This document shows positions 10,153 through 24,814 of a stretch of DNA of 64,000 nt, one piece after another. The stretch covers positions 34,442,846-34,506,845 of the forward strand of contig NC_079427.1 in NCBI RefSeq assembly GCF_026213295.1, read 5' to 3'. Position 1 is the first letter of the stretch. Every line of letters starts with the position of its first letter. Origin of the DNA: Gadus chalcogrammus (taxonomy: Eukaryota > Chordata > Actinopteri > Gadiformes > Gadidae). The position numbers and the translations under genes were made by a program. The notes below the pieces were generated by a model. The model saw nothing but the letters and a program-made list of their open reading frames with translations, did no database searches and was not told the origin of the DNA.

Positions 10153-13100
10153 ACTAGAACTGCAAGCAGTTATGCAGGGGTCCAAGAAGTGTGCATTTCG
10201 CCGGCACAACGCGACAAGAAATGTGCGTTTCGCCGGCACAAAGCGAAGCATGTGTTCAAAACGCTACCCTGAACCTGTGGATACAAAGGATTTGACTGTG
10301 GTAGGAGTAGCGAGAAGTCAGTGAAGCGTTTTCGCGGCGAAATTTTGTAGAAGATATACAATTTCCTCGTTTATTGCGCCCCCTAATGGCGAAATTTTCC
10401 GATTTTTTTATCGAACGACATTAAGGTTAGCACCAACATGTGTGTAAACTTTGGACTCGATCTGATGTCTAATTTTGGATTTCTTTGGATTTTTGATATT
10501 CCACGTCTAATTTAGCTAAAAAAACAATATTCAAAACGCTACCGTTTCGTCGTCGAAAGTCGGATAAAAAAATCTGTCCGAAAGTTTCTTTGCGTGTGCG
10601 TCTGAAGATGCTGTGTGCAAAGTTTGGTGTTGATTAGTCGAGAAATGTGGGAGGAGTAGCGAAAAAACATTTTTGCGTTTTTTGCAATTTTGCGAAAAAA
10701 AAATTATAGACGCAAATGGGCGTGGCCTATGCAAAAAGATGCAGCAGACTCCAGTGAATATGTGGGTACAAGTTTTTGACTGTGGAATGTTCGGTGTGGG
10801 AGTTATAGCCCCAAACGCGTTTTCTCTTGGTATAGCGCCACCTAGTGGCCGGCGTGTCTGGATTTTGTCGTCTGCGTAGAACTCAGGGACCTGGATCTAG
10901 TCATGCAATTGGCGTGTCGGCACCATTTACGGTTTGGGCTGTGGACCCACTTCTAGGGGGGAAAAATAATAACTAGAACTGCAAGCAGTTATGCAGGGGT
11001 CCAAGAAGTGTGCATTTCGCCGGCACAACGCGACAAGAAATGTGCATTTCGCCGGCACAACGCGAAGCATGTGTTCAAAACGCTACCCTGAACCTGTGGA
11101 TACAAAGGATTTGACTGTGGTAGGAGTAGCGAGAAGTCAGTGTAGCGTTTTCGCGGTGAAATTCTGTAGAAGATATACAATTTCCTCGTTTATTGCGCCC
11201 CCTAATGGCGAAATTTTCCGAAATTTTTATCGAACGTCATTAAGGTTAGCACCAACATGTGTGTAGAATTTGGACTCGATCCGATGTCTAATTTTGGATT
11301 TTTTTGGATTTTTAATTTTCCACGTCTAATTGAGCTAATAAACAAATATTCAAAACTCTACCGTCGTCGAAGGTCGGATCAAAAAACTGTATGATTTCTT
11401 TGCGTGTGCGTCTGAAGATGCCGTGTGCAAAGTTTAGTGTCAATTGGTCAAGAAATGTGGGAGGAGTAGGGATAAAACAGTTTTGCGGTTTTCGCGATTT
11501 TGCGAAAAAAAATTATCGACGCAAATGGGCGTGGCCTATGCCAAAAGATGCAGCAGACTCCAGTGAATCTGTGTGTACAAGGTTTTGAATGTGGGAGGTT
11601 CGGTGTGGGAGTTATAGCCCCATACGCGTCTTTCCTTGGTATAGCGCCACCTAGTGGCCGGCGTGTCTGGATTTTGTCGTCTGCGTAGTCCGAAGAGATC
11701 TGGATCTAGTCATGCAATTCGCGTGTCGGCACCTTTTACGGTTTGGGGTGTGGGCCCACTTTTAGGGGGGTAAGAATAACTAGAACTGCAAGCAGTTATG
11801 CAGGGGTCCAAGAAGTGTGCATTTCGCCGGCACAACGCGACAAGAAATGTGCATTTCGCCGGCACAACGCGAAGCATGTGTTCAAAACGCTACCCTGAAC
11901 CTGTGGATACAAAGGATTTGACTGTGGTAGGAGTAGCGAGAAGTCAGTGTAGCGTTTTCGCGGCGAAATTTTGTAGAAGATATACAATTTCCTCGTTTAT
12001 TGCTCCCCCTAATTGCGAAATTTTCCGAATTTTTTTTCGAACGTCATTAAGGTTAGCACCAACATGTGTGTAAAATTTGGACTCGATCCGATGTCTAATT
12101 TTGGATTTCTTTGGATTTTTGATATTCCACGTCTAATTTAGCTAATAAACCAATATTCAAAACTCTTCCGTTTCGTCGTCGAAGGTCGGATCAAAAAACT
12201 GTTGATGATTTATTTGCGTGTGCGTCTGAAAATGTCGTGTGCAAAGTTTGGGGTCGATTGGTCAAGAAATGTGGGAGGAGTAGGGAAAAAACAGTTTTGC
12301 GGTCTTCGCGATTTAGCGAAAAATATTCATGGACGCAAATGGGCGTGGCCTATGCCAAAGGATGCAGCAGACTCCAGTCTATCTGTGTGTACAAGTTGTT
12401 GGACTCTGGGAGGTTCGGTGTGGGAGTTATAGCCCCAAACGCGTCTTTCCTTGGTATAGCGCCACCTAGTGGCCGGCGTGTCTGGATTTTGTCGTCTGCC
12501 TAGAACTCAGGGACCTGGATCTAGTCATGCAATTGGCGTGTCGGCACCATTTACGGTTTGGGCTGTGGGCCCACTTCTAGGGGGGAATAATAACTAGAAC
12601 TGCAAGCAGTTATGCAGGGGTCCAAGAAGTGTGCATTTCGCCGGCACAACGCAACAAGAAATGTGCATTTCGCCGGCACAACGCGAAGCATGTGTTCAAA
12701 ACGCTACCCTGAACCTGTGGATACAAAGGATTTGACTGTGGTAGGAGTAGCGAGAAGTCAGTGTAGCGTTTTCGCGGCGAAATTTTACAATTTCCTCGTT
12801 TATTGCGCCCCCTAATTGCGAAATTTTCCGAAATTTTTTTCGAACGACATTAAGGTTAGCACCAACATGTGTGTAAAATTTGGACTCGATCCGATGTCTA
12901 ATTTTGGATTTCTTTGGATTTTTGATATTCCACGTCTAATTTAGCTAATAAACCAATATTCAAAACGCTACCGTTTCGTCGTCGAAGGTCGGATCAAAAA
13001 ACTGTTGATGATTTCTTTGCGTGTGCGTCTGAAGATGCCGTGTGCAAAGTTTGGTGTCGATTGGTCAAGAAATGTGGGAGGAGTAGGGAAAAAACAGTTT

Positions 13101-13394
13101 TGCGGTTTTCGCGATTTAGCGAAAAATATTCATGGACGCAAATGGGCGTGGCCTAGGCAAAAAGATGCAGCAGACTCCAGTGCATCTGTGTGTACAAGTT
13201 TTTGGACTCTGGGAGGTTCGGTGTGGGAGTTATAGCCCCAAACGCGTATTTCTTGGAATAGCGCCACCTAGGGACCGGCGTGTCTGGATTTTGTTATCTA
13301 AGTAGCGGTGCCGATTCTGGTTCTAGTCATGTAATTGGCGTGTGTGCACCATTTACGGTTTGGGCTGTAGTCCCACAAGTACGGGGGGAAGAAT

Positions 13395-14706
13395 AACAAG
13401 AAATGTGCATTTCGCCGGCACAACGCGAAGCAAGTATTCAAAACGCTACCGTGAACAACCTGTGGATATAAAGGTTTTGACTGTGAGAGGTTCAGTGTGG
13501 GAGTTTCGGCCCCAAACGCATTTTCCGCTACCGTTTAGTCGTCGACGGTTGGATCAAAATAGTTTTTACTGATTTGCAACGCAAAACATATATTCAAAAC
13601 GCTACCGTTTCGTCAACGATGGTCGGATCAAAATAGTTTTACTGATTTCTTGTAGTGTGCGTCTGAAGATGTCGTGTGCAAAGTTTGGTGTCAATTGGGC
13701 AAGAAATGTGGGAGGAGTAGCGAAAAGGCAGTTTAGCTGTTTTTGCGATTTTGCATAAAGAAAATACTGACGCAAATGGGCCTGGCCTATGCCAAAAGAT
13801 GCAGCTGACTCCAGTGAATCTGTGCGTATAACGTTTTTGACTGTGGGAGCTTTGGTGTGGGAGTTATAGCCTAAAACGCGTTTTCAGAACATTCCATTGG
13901 CCAAATAGGAGATATATTATTTCGTCGTTTTTTGGCGCCGCCCTGTTGGCGAAATTTTCCAAAGACAATTTTCCTTTGCCAAATAACTCCCGCCTACATT
14001 ATTAATTCTTGGCCATATTTTTTATATAGACTCGGGTTTGCCCCTTGATGGTTCCCTTATAGTTTGAAGAACATTCCTTTGGCCAATTAGAAGATATACA
14101 ATTTCCTCGTTTATTGCGCCCCCTAATGGCGAAATATTCCGAATTCTTTATTGAACGCCATTAAGGGTAGCACCGACATGTGTCTAAAATTTGGACTTGA
14201 TCCGACGTCTACTTTTGGTATTCTTTGAATTTTTGCGTTTCGACGTAAAACGTAGCCAATAAACAAATATTCAAAACGCTACCGTTTCGTCGTCGAAGGT
14301 CGGATCAAAAAACCGTTGATGATTCCTTTGCGTGTGCGTCTGAAGATGTCGTGTGCAAAGTTTGGTGTTGATTGGTCAAGAAATGTGGGAGGAGTAGGGA
14401 AAAAACGGTTTTGCGGTTTTCGCGATTTAGCGAAAAATATTCATGGACGCAAATGGGCGTGGCCTAGCCCAAAAGATGCAGCAGACTCCAGTGCATCTGT
14501 GGGTATAACGTTTTTGACTGTGGGAGGTTCGGTGTGGGAATTATAGCCCCAAACGCGTATTCCTTGGTATAGCGCCACCTAGTGGCCGGCATGTCTGGAT
14601 TTTGTCGTCTGCGTAGTCGCCACGGATCTTGATCTAGTCATGCATTTGGCATGTCTGCACCATTTACGGTTTGGGCTGTGGGCACACTTTTAGGGAGGTA
14701 AGTATA
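13395..14706 (+). repeat. Long variant unit, end-truncated
   Basis: The unit lacks the hairpin end and starts within the gtgcatttcgccggc box. It contains the extra block with 'ggccaaataactcccgcc' and 'gggtttgccccttgatgg' near 13900-14080, shared with 17296, 23682 and 25054. Confidence 0.7.
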
Positions 14707-16203
14707 ACTAGAACTGCAAGCAGTTATGCAGGGGTCCAAGAAGTGTGCATTTCGCCGGCACAACGCGACAAGAAATGTGCATTTCGCCGGCACATCGCGA
14801 AGCATGTGTTGAAAACGCTACCCTGAACCTGTGGATACAAAGGATTTGACTGTGGTAGGAGTAGCGAGAAGTCAGTGTAGCGTTTTTGCGGCGAAATTTT
14901 GTAGAAGATATACAATTTCCTCGTTTATTGCGCCCCCTAATGGCGGAATTTTCCGAATTTTTTATCGAACGTCATTAAGGTTAGCACCAACATGTGTGTA
15001 GAATTTGGACTCGATCCGATGTCTAATTTTGGATTTTTTTGTATTTTTGATTTTCCACGTCTAATTTAGCTAATATACCAATATTCCAAGCGCTACCGTT
15101 TCGTTGTCGAAGGTCGGATCAAAAAAGTGTTCGAATTTTATTTTTTGTGTTTGTCTGACGATGTCGTGTGCAAAGTTTGGTGTCGATTGGTCAAGAAATG
15201 TGGGAGGAGTAGCGAAAAAACAGTTTTGCGGTTTTCGCGATTTAGCGAAAAATATTCATAGACGCAAATGGGCGTGGCCTACGCCAAAAGATGCAGCAGA
15301 CTCCAGTGCATCTGTGTGTACAAGTTTTTGGACTCTGGGAGGTTCGGTGTGGGAGTTATAGCCCCAAACGTGTTTCTCCTTGGTATAGCGCCACCTAGTG
15401 GCCGGCATGTCTGGATTTGGTTATCTGAGTAGCGGTGCCGGACCTGGTTCTAGTCATGTAATTGGCGCGTGTGCACCATTTACGGTTTGGGCTGTGGACC
15501 CACTTTCAAGGCGGGAAGTATAATAAAAAGAAAAATCCTTACAAAAACAATAGGGATCCAACCTGTTGGCTTGGACCCCTAACTAGAACTGCAAGCAGTT
15601 ATGCAGGGGTCCAAGAAGTGTGCATTTCGCCGGCACAACGCGACAAGAAATGTGCATTTCGCCGGAAAAACGCGAAGCATGTGTTCAAAACGCTACCCTG
15701 AACCTGTGGAGTAGCGAGAAGTCAGTGTAGCGTTTTCGCGGCGAAATTTTTGTAGAAGATATACAATTTCCTCGTTTATTGCGCCCCCTAATGGCGAAAT
15801 TTTCCGAAATTTTTATCGAAGGTCATTAAGGTTAGCACCAACATGTGTCTAAAATTTGGACTCGATCCGATGTCTAATTTTGGAATTTTTTGGTTTTTTA
15901 ATTTTCCACGTCTAATTTAGCTAATAAAAGAATATTCAAAACTCTACCGTTTCGTCGTCGAAGGTCGGATCAAAAAACTGTATATGATTTCTTTGCGTGT
16001 GCGTCTGAAGATGCCGTGTGCAAAGTTTGGTGTTGATTGGTCAAGAAATGTGCGAGGAGTAGCGAAAAAACAGTTTTGCGGTTTTCGCGATTTAGCGAAA
16101 AATATTCATAGACGCAAATGGGCGTGGCCTAGCCCAAAAGATGCAGCAGACTCCAGTGCATCTGTGGGTATAACGTTTTTGCCTGTGGGAGGTTCGGTGT
16201 GGG

Positions 16204-18428
16204 AGTTATAGCCCCAAACGCGTATTCCTTGGTATAGCGCCACCTAGGGACCGGCGTGTCTGGATTTTGTTATCTGAGTAGCGGTGCCGATTCTGGATCT
16301 AGTCATGCAATTGGCGCGTGTGCACCATTTACGGTTTGGGCTGTGGTACCACTTCTAAGGCGTACGAAATAATAATAATCCTTACAAAAACAATAGGGAT
16401 CCAACCTGTTGGCTTGGACCCCTAACTAGAACTGCAAGCAGTTATGCAGGGGTCCAAGAAGTGTGCATTTCGCCGGCACAACGCGACAAGAAATGTGCAT
16501 TTCGCCGGCACAACGCGAAGCATGTGTTCAAAACGCTACCCTGAACCTGTGGATACAAAGGATTTGACTGTGGTAGGAGTAGCGAGAAGTCAGTTCGCTG
16601 CAATTTTTTTTAGAAGATATACAATTTCCTCGTTTATGACGCCCCCTAATGGCGAAATCTTCCGAAATTTTTATCGAACGACATTAAGGTTAGCACCAAC
16701 ATGTCTGTAGAATTTGGACTCGTTCCGATGTCTACTTTTGGATTTTTCTGGATTTTTGATTTTTCCACGTCTAATTTAGCTAATATACCAATATTCAAAA
16801 TGCTACCGTTTCGTCGTCGAAGGTCGGATCAAAAAACTGTTGATGATTTCTTTGCGTGTGCGTCTGAAGATGCCGTGTGCAAAGTTTTGTGTCAATTGGT
16901 CAAGAAATGTGGGAGGAGTAGCGAAAAAACAGTTTTGCGGTTTTCGCAATTTTGCGAAAAAAAATTATAGACGCAAATGGGCGTGGCCTAGGCCAAAAGA
17001 TGCAGCAGACTCAAGTGCATCTGTGTGTACAAGTTTTTAGACTCTGGGAGGTTCGGTGTGGGAGTTATAGCCCCAAACGCGTATTCCTTGGTATAGCGCC
17101 ACCTAGTGGCCGGCATGTCTGGATTTGGTCGTCTGCGTAGTCCGAAGAGATCTGGATCTAGTCATGCAATTGGCGTGTCGGCACCATTTACGGTTTGGGC
17201 TGTGGTACCACTTTTAGGGAGGTACAAATAATAAAAATAAAAAAAATCCTTACAAAAACAATAGGGATCCAACCTGTTGGCTTGGACCCCTAATAACTAG
17301 AACTGCAAGCAGTTATGCAGGGGTCCAAGAAGTGTGCATTTCGCCGGCACAACGCGACAAGAAATGTGCATTTCGCCGGCACAACGCGAACCAAGTATTC
17401 AAAACGCTACCGTGAACAACCTGTGGATATAAAGGTTTTGACTGTGAGAGGTTCAGTGTGGGAGTTTCGGCCCCAAACGCATTTTCCGCTACCGTTTAGT
17501 CGTCGACGGTTGGATCAAAATAGTTTTTACTGATTTGCAACGCAAAACATATATTCAAAACGCTACCGTTTCGTCAACGATGGTCGGATCAAAATAGTTT
17601 TGCTGATTTCTTGTAGTGTGCGTCTGAAGATGTCGTGTGCAAAGTTTGGTGTCAATTGGGCAAGAAATGTGGGAGGAGTAGCGAAAAGGCAGTTTAGCTG
17701 TTTTTGCGATTTTGCATAAAGAAAATACTGACGCAAATGGGCCTGGCCTATGCCAAAAGATGCAGCTGACTCCAGTGAATCTGTGCGTATAACGTTTTTG
17801 ACTGTGGGAGCTTCGGTGTGGGAGTTATAGCCTAAAACGCGTTTTCAGAACATTCCATTGGCCAAATAGGAGATATATTATTTCGTCGTTTTTTGGCGCC
17901 GCCCTGTTGGCGAAATTTTCCAAAGACAATTTTCCTTTGCCAAATAACTCCCGCCTACATTATTAATTCTTGGCCATATTTTTTATATAGACTCGGGTTT
18001 GCCCCTTGATGGTTCCCTTATAGTTTGAAGAACATTCCTTTGGCCAATTAGAAAATTTACAATTTCCTCGTTTATTGCGCCCCCTAATGGCGAAATATTC
18101 CGAATTCTTTATTGAACGCCATTAAGGGTAGCACCGACATGTGTCTAAAATTTGGACTTGATCCGACGTCTACTTTTGGTATTCTTTGAATTTTTGCGTT
18201 TCGACGTAAAACGTAGCCAATAAACAAATATTCAAAACGCTTCCGTTTCTTCGTCGAAGGTCGGATAAAAAAACTGTTGATGATTCCTTTGCGTGTGCGT
18301 CTGAAGATGTCGTGTGCAAAGTTTGGTGTTGATTGGTCAAGAAATGTGGGAGGAGTAGGGAAAAAACTGTTTTGCGGTTTTCGCGATTTAGCGAAAAATA
18401 TTCATAGACGCAAATGGGCGTGGCCTAG
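16204..18428 (+). repeat. Segmental duplicate, copy 1 (2.2 kb)
   Basis: This matches 22590-24814 at a constant offset of 6,386. By eye I found a single substitution (near 18187 versus 24573). It includes one ordinary unit and most of a 1,372-bp variant unit. Confidence 0.85.
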
Positions 18429-18667
18429 CCCAAAAGATGCAGCAGACTCCAGTGCATCTGTGGGTATAACGTTTTTGACTGTGGGAGGTTCGGTGTGGGA
18501 GTTATAGCCCCAAACGCGTATTCCTTGGTATAGCGCCACCTAGTGGCCGGCATGTCTGGATTTTGTCGTCTGCGTAGTCGCCACGGATCTTGATCTAGTC
18601 ATGCATTTGGCATGTCTGCACCATTTACGGTTTGGGCTGTGGGCACACTTCTAGGGGGGGAATAATA
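17296..18667 (+). repeat. Long variant unit (1,372 bp)
   Basis: Full unit with hairpin end and the extra 'actcgggtttgcccc' block. It is the partner of 23682-25053, identical in length. Confidence 0.75.
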
Positions 18668-21600
18668 ACTAGAACTGCAAGCAGTTATGCAGGGGTCCAA
18701 GAAGTGTGCATTTCGCCGGCACAACGCGAAGCATGTGTTCAAAACGCTACCCTGAACCTGTGGATACAAAGGATTTGACTGTGGTAGGAGTAGCGAGATG
18801 TCAGTTTAGCCTTTTCGCGGCGAAATTTTGTAGAAGATATACAATTTCCTCGTTTATTGCGCCCCCTAATGGCGAAATTTTCCGAGATTTTTATCGAACG
18901 ACATTAAGGTTAGCACCAACATGTGTGTAAAATTTGGACTCGATCTGATGTCTAATTTTGGATTTCTTTGGATTTTTGATATTCCACGTCTAATTTAGCT
19001 AATAAACCAATATTCAAAACGCTACCGTTTCGTCGTCGAAGGTCGGATCAAAAAAGTGTCGAGGATTTCTTTGCGTGTGCGTCTGAAGATGTCGTGTGCA
19101 AAGTTTGGTGTTGATCGGGCGAGAAATGTGGGAGGAGTAGCGAAAAAACAGTTTTGCGGTTTTCGCAATTTAGCGAAAAATATTCATAGACGCAAATGGG
19201 CGTGGCCTAGGCCAAAAGATGCAGCAGACTCCAGTGCATCTGTGTGTACAAGTTTTTGGACTCTGGGAGGTTCGGTGTGGAAGTTATAGCCCCAAACGCG
19301 TATTCCTTGGTATAGCGCCACCTAGGGACCGGCGTGTCTGGATTTTGTTATCTGAGTAGCGGTGCCGATTCTGGATCTAGTCATGCAATTGGCGCGTGTG
19401 CACCATTTACGGTTTGGGCTGTGGTACCACTTCTAAGGCGTACGAAATAATAATAATAATAATCCTTACAAAAACAATAGGGATCCAACCTGTTGGCTTG
19501 GACCCCTAATAACTAGAACTGCAAGCAGTTATGCAGGGGTCCAAGAAGTGTGCATTTCGCCGGCACAATGCGACAAGAAATGTGCATTTCGCCGGCACAA
19601 CGTGAAGCATGTGTTCAAAACGCTACCCTGAACCTGTGGATACAAAGGATTTGATTGGTAGGAGTAGCGAGAAGTCAGTGTAGCGTTTTCGCGGCGAAAT
19701 TTTGTAGAAGATATAACATTTTCTCGTTTATTGCGCCCCCTAACGGCGAAATTGTCCGAAATTTTTAGCGAACGTCAATAAGGTTAGCACCAACATGTGT
19801 GTAGAATTTGGACTCGATCCGATGTCTAATTTTTGATTTTTTTTGATTTTTGATTTTCCACATCTAATTTAGCTAATATACCAATATTCAAAACGCTACC
19901 GTTTCGTCGTCGAAGGTCGGATCAAAAAACTGTTGATGATTCCTTTGCGTGTGCGTCTGAAGATGTCGTGTGCAAAGTTTGGTGTTGATTGGTCAAGAAA
20001 TGTGGGAGGAGTAGGGAAAAAACAGTTTCGCAAATGGGCGTGGCCTAGGCCAAAAGATGCAGCAGACTCCAGTGCATCTGTGTGTACAAGTTTTTGGACT
20101 CTGGGACGTTCGGTGTGGGAGTTATAGCCCCAAACGCGTATTCGTTGGTATAGCGCCACCTAGTGGCCGGCGTGTCTGGATTTGATTATCTGAGTAGCGG
20201 TGGCGGACCTGGATCTAGTCATGCAATTGGCGTGTGTGCAGCATTTACTGTTTGGGCTGTAGTCCCACTTCTATGGCGGGAATAATAACTAGAACTGCAA
20301 GCAGTTATACAGGGGTCCAAGAAGTGTGCATTTCGCCGGCACAACGCGACAAGAAATGTGCATTTCGCCGGCACAACGCGAAGCATGTGTTCAAAACGCT
20401 ACCCTGAACCTGTGGATACAAAGGATTTGACTGTGGTAGGAGTAGCGAGGAGTCAGTGTGGCGTTTTCGCGGCGAAATTTTGTAGAAGATATACAATTTC
20501 CTCGTTTATTGCGCCCCCTAACGGCGAAATTGTCCGACATTTTTATCGAACATCATTAAGGTTAGCACCAACATGTTTGTAGAATTTGGACTCGATCCGA
20601 TGTCTAATTTTGGATTTTTTTGGATTTTTAATTTTCCACGTCTAATTTAGCTAATAAACAAATATTCAAAACTCTACCGTTTCGTTGTCGAAGGTCGGAT
20701 CAAAAAACTGTTGATGATTTCTTTGCTTGTGCGTCTGACGATGTTGTGTGCAAAGTTTGGTGTTGATTGGTCAAGAAATGTGGGAGGAGTAGCGAAAAAA
20801 CAGTTTTGCGGTTTTCGCGATTTTGCGAAAAATGTTCATAGACGCAAATGGGCGTGGCCTAGGCCAAAAGATGCAGCAGACTCCAGTGCATCTGTGTGTA
20901 CAAGTTTTTGGACTCTGGGAGGTTCGGTGTGGGAGTTATAGCCCCAAACGCATTTTCCCTTGGTATAGCGCCACCTAGGGACCGGCGTGTCTGGATTTGG
21001 TTATCTGAGTAGCGGTGCCGGACTTGGATCTAGTCATGCAATTGGCGTGTGTGCACCGTTTACGGTTTGGGCTGTAGTCCCACTTCTATGGCGGGAAGAA
21101 TAACTAGAACTGCAAGCAGTTATGCAGGGGTCCAAGAAGTGTGCATTTCGCCGGCACAACGCGACAAGAAATGTGCATTTCGCCGGCACAACGCGAAGCA
21201 TGTGTTGAAAACGCTACCCTGAACCTGTGGATACAAAGGATTTGACTGTGGTAGGAGTAGCGAGAAGTCAGTGTGGCGTTTTCGCGGCGAAATTTTGTAG
21301 AAGATATACAATTTCCTCGTTTATTGCGCCCCCTAATGGCGGAATTTTCCGAAATTTTTATCGAACGTCATTAAGGTTAGCACCAACATGTGTGTAGAAT
21401 TTGGACTCGATCCGATGTCTAATTTTGGATTTTTTTGGATTTTTAATTTTCCACGTCTAATTTAGCTAATAAACCAATATTCAAAACTCTACCGTTTCGT
21501 CGTCGAAGGTCGGATCAAAAAACTGTCTAAGATTTCTATGCGTGTGCGTCTGAAGATGTCGTGTGCAAAGTTTGGTGTCGATTGGTCAAGAAATGTGGGA

Positions 21601-22589
21601 GGAGTAGGGAAAAAACAGTTTTGCGGTTTTCGCGATTTAGCGAAAAATATTTATGGACGCAAATGGGCGTGGCCTAGGCCAAAAGATGCAGCAGACTCCA
21701 GTGCATCTGTGTGTACAAGTTTTTGGACTGTGGGAGGTTCGGTGTGGGAGTTATAGCCCCAAACGCGTATTCCTTGGTATAGCGCCACCTAGTGGCCGGC
21801 GTGTCTGGATTTCGTCGTCTGCATAGTCTTCACTGACCTGGATCTAGTCATGCAATTGGCGTGTGTGCAACATTTACGGTATGGGCTGTATTCCCACTTT
21901 CTTGGTAGGAAGTATAATAATAAAAATCCTTACAAAAACAATAGGGATCCAACCTGTTGGCTTGGACCCCTAATAACTAGAACTGCAAGCAGTTATGCAG
22001 GGGTCCAAGAAGTGTGCATTTCGCCGGCACAACGCAAAGCATGTGTTTAAAACGCTACCCTGAACCTGTGGATACAAAGTATTTGACTGTGGTAGGAGTA
22101 GCGAGAAGTCAGTGTGGCGTTTTCGCGGCGAAATTTTGTAGAAGATATACAATTTCCTCGTTTATTGCGCCCCCTAATGGCGAAATTTTCCGAAATGTTT
22201 ATCGAACGACATTAAGGTTAGCACCAACATGTCTGTAAAATTTGGGCTCGATCCGATGTATAATTCTGGATTTCTTCGGATTTTTGACTTTTCACGTCTA
22301 ATTTAGCTAATAAACAAATATTCAAAACGCTACCGTTTCGTCGTCGAAGGTCGGATCAAAAAAGTGTCTAGGATTTCTTTGCGTGTGCGTCTGAAGATGT
22401 CGTGTGCAAAGTTTGGTGTTGATCGGGCGAGAAATGTGGGAGGAGTAGCGATAAAACAGTTTTGCGGTTTTCGCGATTTAGCGAAAAATATTCATAGACG
22501 CAAATGGGCGTGGCCTAGGCCAAAAGATGCAGCAGACTCCAGTGCATCTGTGTGTACAAGTTTTTGGACTCTGGGAGGTTCGGTGTGGA

Positions 22590-24814
22590 AGTTATAGCCC
22601 CAAACGCGTATTCCTTGGTATAGCGCCACCTAGGGACCGGCGTGTCTGGATTTTGTTATCTGAGTAGCGGTGCCGATTCTGGATCTAGTCATGCAATTGG
22701 CGCGTGTGCACCATTTACGGTTTGGGCTGTGGTACCACTTCTAAGGCGTACGAAATAATAATAATCCTTACAAAAACAATAGGGATCCAACCTGTTGGCT
22801 TGGACCCCTAACTAGAACTGCAAGCAGTTATGCAGGGGTCCAAGAAGTGTGCATTTCGCCGGCACAACGCGACAAGAAATGTGCATTTCGCCGGCACAAC
22901 GCGAAGCATGTGTTCAAAACGCTACCCTGAACCTGTGGATACAAAGGATTTGACTGTGGTAGGAGTAGCGAGAAGTCAGTTCGCTGCAATTTTTTTTAGA
23001 AGATATACAATTTCCTCGTTTATGACGCCCCCTAATGGCGAAATCTTCCGAAATTTTTATCGAACGACATTAAGGTTAGCACCAACATGTCTGTAGAATT
23101 TGGACTCGTTCCGATGTCTACTTTTGGATTTTTCTGGATTTTTGATTTTTCCACGTCTAATTTAGCTAATATACCAATATTCAAAATGCTACCGTTTCGT
23201 CGTCGAAGGTCGGATCAAAAAACTGTTGATGATTTCTTTGCGTGTGCGTCTGAAGATGCCGTGTGCAAAGTTTTGTGTCAATTGGTCAAGAAATGTGGGA
23301 GGAGTAGCGAAAAAACAGTTTTGCGGTTTTCGCAATTTTGCGAAAAAAAATTATAGACGCAAATGGGCGTGGCCTAGGCCAAAAGATGCAGCAGACTCAA
23401 GTGCATCTGTGTGTACAAGTTTTTAGACTCTGGGAGGTTCGGTGTGGGAGTTATAGCCCCAAACGCGTATTCCTTGGTATAGCGCCACCTAGTGGCCGGC
23501 ATGTCTGGATTTGGTCGTCTGCGTAGTCCGAAGAGATCTGGATCTAGTCATGCAATTGGCGTGTCGGCACCATTTACGGTTTGGGCTGTGGTACCACTTT
23601 TAGGGAGGTACAAATAATAAAAATAAAAAAAATCCTTACAAAAACAATAGGGATCCAACCTGTTGGCTTGGACCCCTAATAACTAGAACTGCAAGCAGTT
23701 ATGCAGGGGTCCAAGAAGTGTGCATTTCGCCGGCACAACGCGACAAGAAATGTGCATTTCGCCGGCACAACGCGAACCAAGTATTCAAAACGCTACCGTG
23801 AACAACCTGTGGATATAAAGGTTTTGACTGTGAGAGGTTCAGTGTGGGAGTTTCGGCCCCAAACGCATTTTCCGCTACCGTTTAGTCGTCGACGGTTGGA
23901 TCAAAATAGTTTTTACTGATTTGCAACGCAAAACATATATTCAAAACGCTACCGTTTCGTCAACGATGGTCGGATCAAAATAGTTTTGCTGATTTCTTGT
24001 AGTGTGCGTCTGAAGATGTCGTGTGCAAAGTTTGGTGTCAATTGGGCAAGAAATGTGGGAGGAGTAGCGAAAAGGCAGTTTAGCTGTTTTTGCGATTTTG
24101 CATAAAGAAAATACTGACGCAAATGGGCCTGGCCTATGCCAAAAGATGCAGCTGACTCCAGTGAATCTGTGCGTATAACGTTTTTGACTGTGGGAGCTTC
24201 GGTGTGGGAGTTATAGCCTAAAACGCGTTTTCAGAACATTCCATTGGCCAAATAGGAGATATATTATTTCGTCGTTTTTTGGCGCCGCCCTGTTGGCGAA
24301 ATTTTCCAAAGACAATTTTCCTTTGCCAAATAACTCCCGCCTACATTATTAATTCTTGGCCATATTTTTTATATAGACTCGGGTTTGCCCCTTGATGGTT
24401 CCCTTATAGTTTGAAGAACATTCCTTTGGCCAATTAGAAAATTTACAATTTCCTCGTTTATTGCGCCCCCTAATGGCGAAATATTCCGAATTCTTTATTG
24501 AACGCCATTAAGGGTAGCACCGACATGTGTCTAAAATTTGGACTTGATCCGACGTCTACTTTTGGTATTCTTTGTATTTTTGCGTTTCGACGTAAAACGT
24601 AGCCAATAAACAAATATTCAAAACGCTTCCGTTTCTTCGTCGAAGGTCGGATAAAAAAACTGTTGATGATTCCTTTGCGTGTGCGTCTGAAGATGTCGTG
24701 TGCAAAGTTTGGTGTTGATTGGTCAAGAAATGTGGGAGGAGTAGGGAAAAAACTGTTTTGCGGTTTTCGCGATTTAGCGAAAAATATTCATAGACGCAAA
24801 TGGGCGTGGCCTAG
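22590..24814 (+). repeat. Segmental duplicate, copy 2 (2.2 kb)
   Basis: This is the partner of 16204-18428. The near-identity, against obvious divergence of neighbouring units, implies a recent exchange inside the array or an assembly artefact. Confidence 0.85.
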
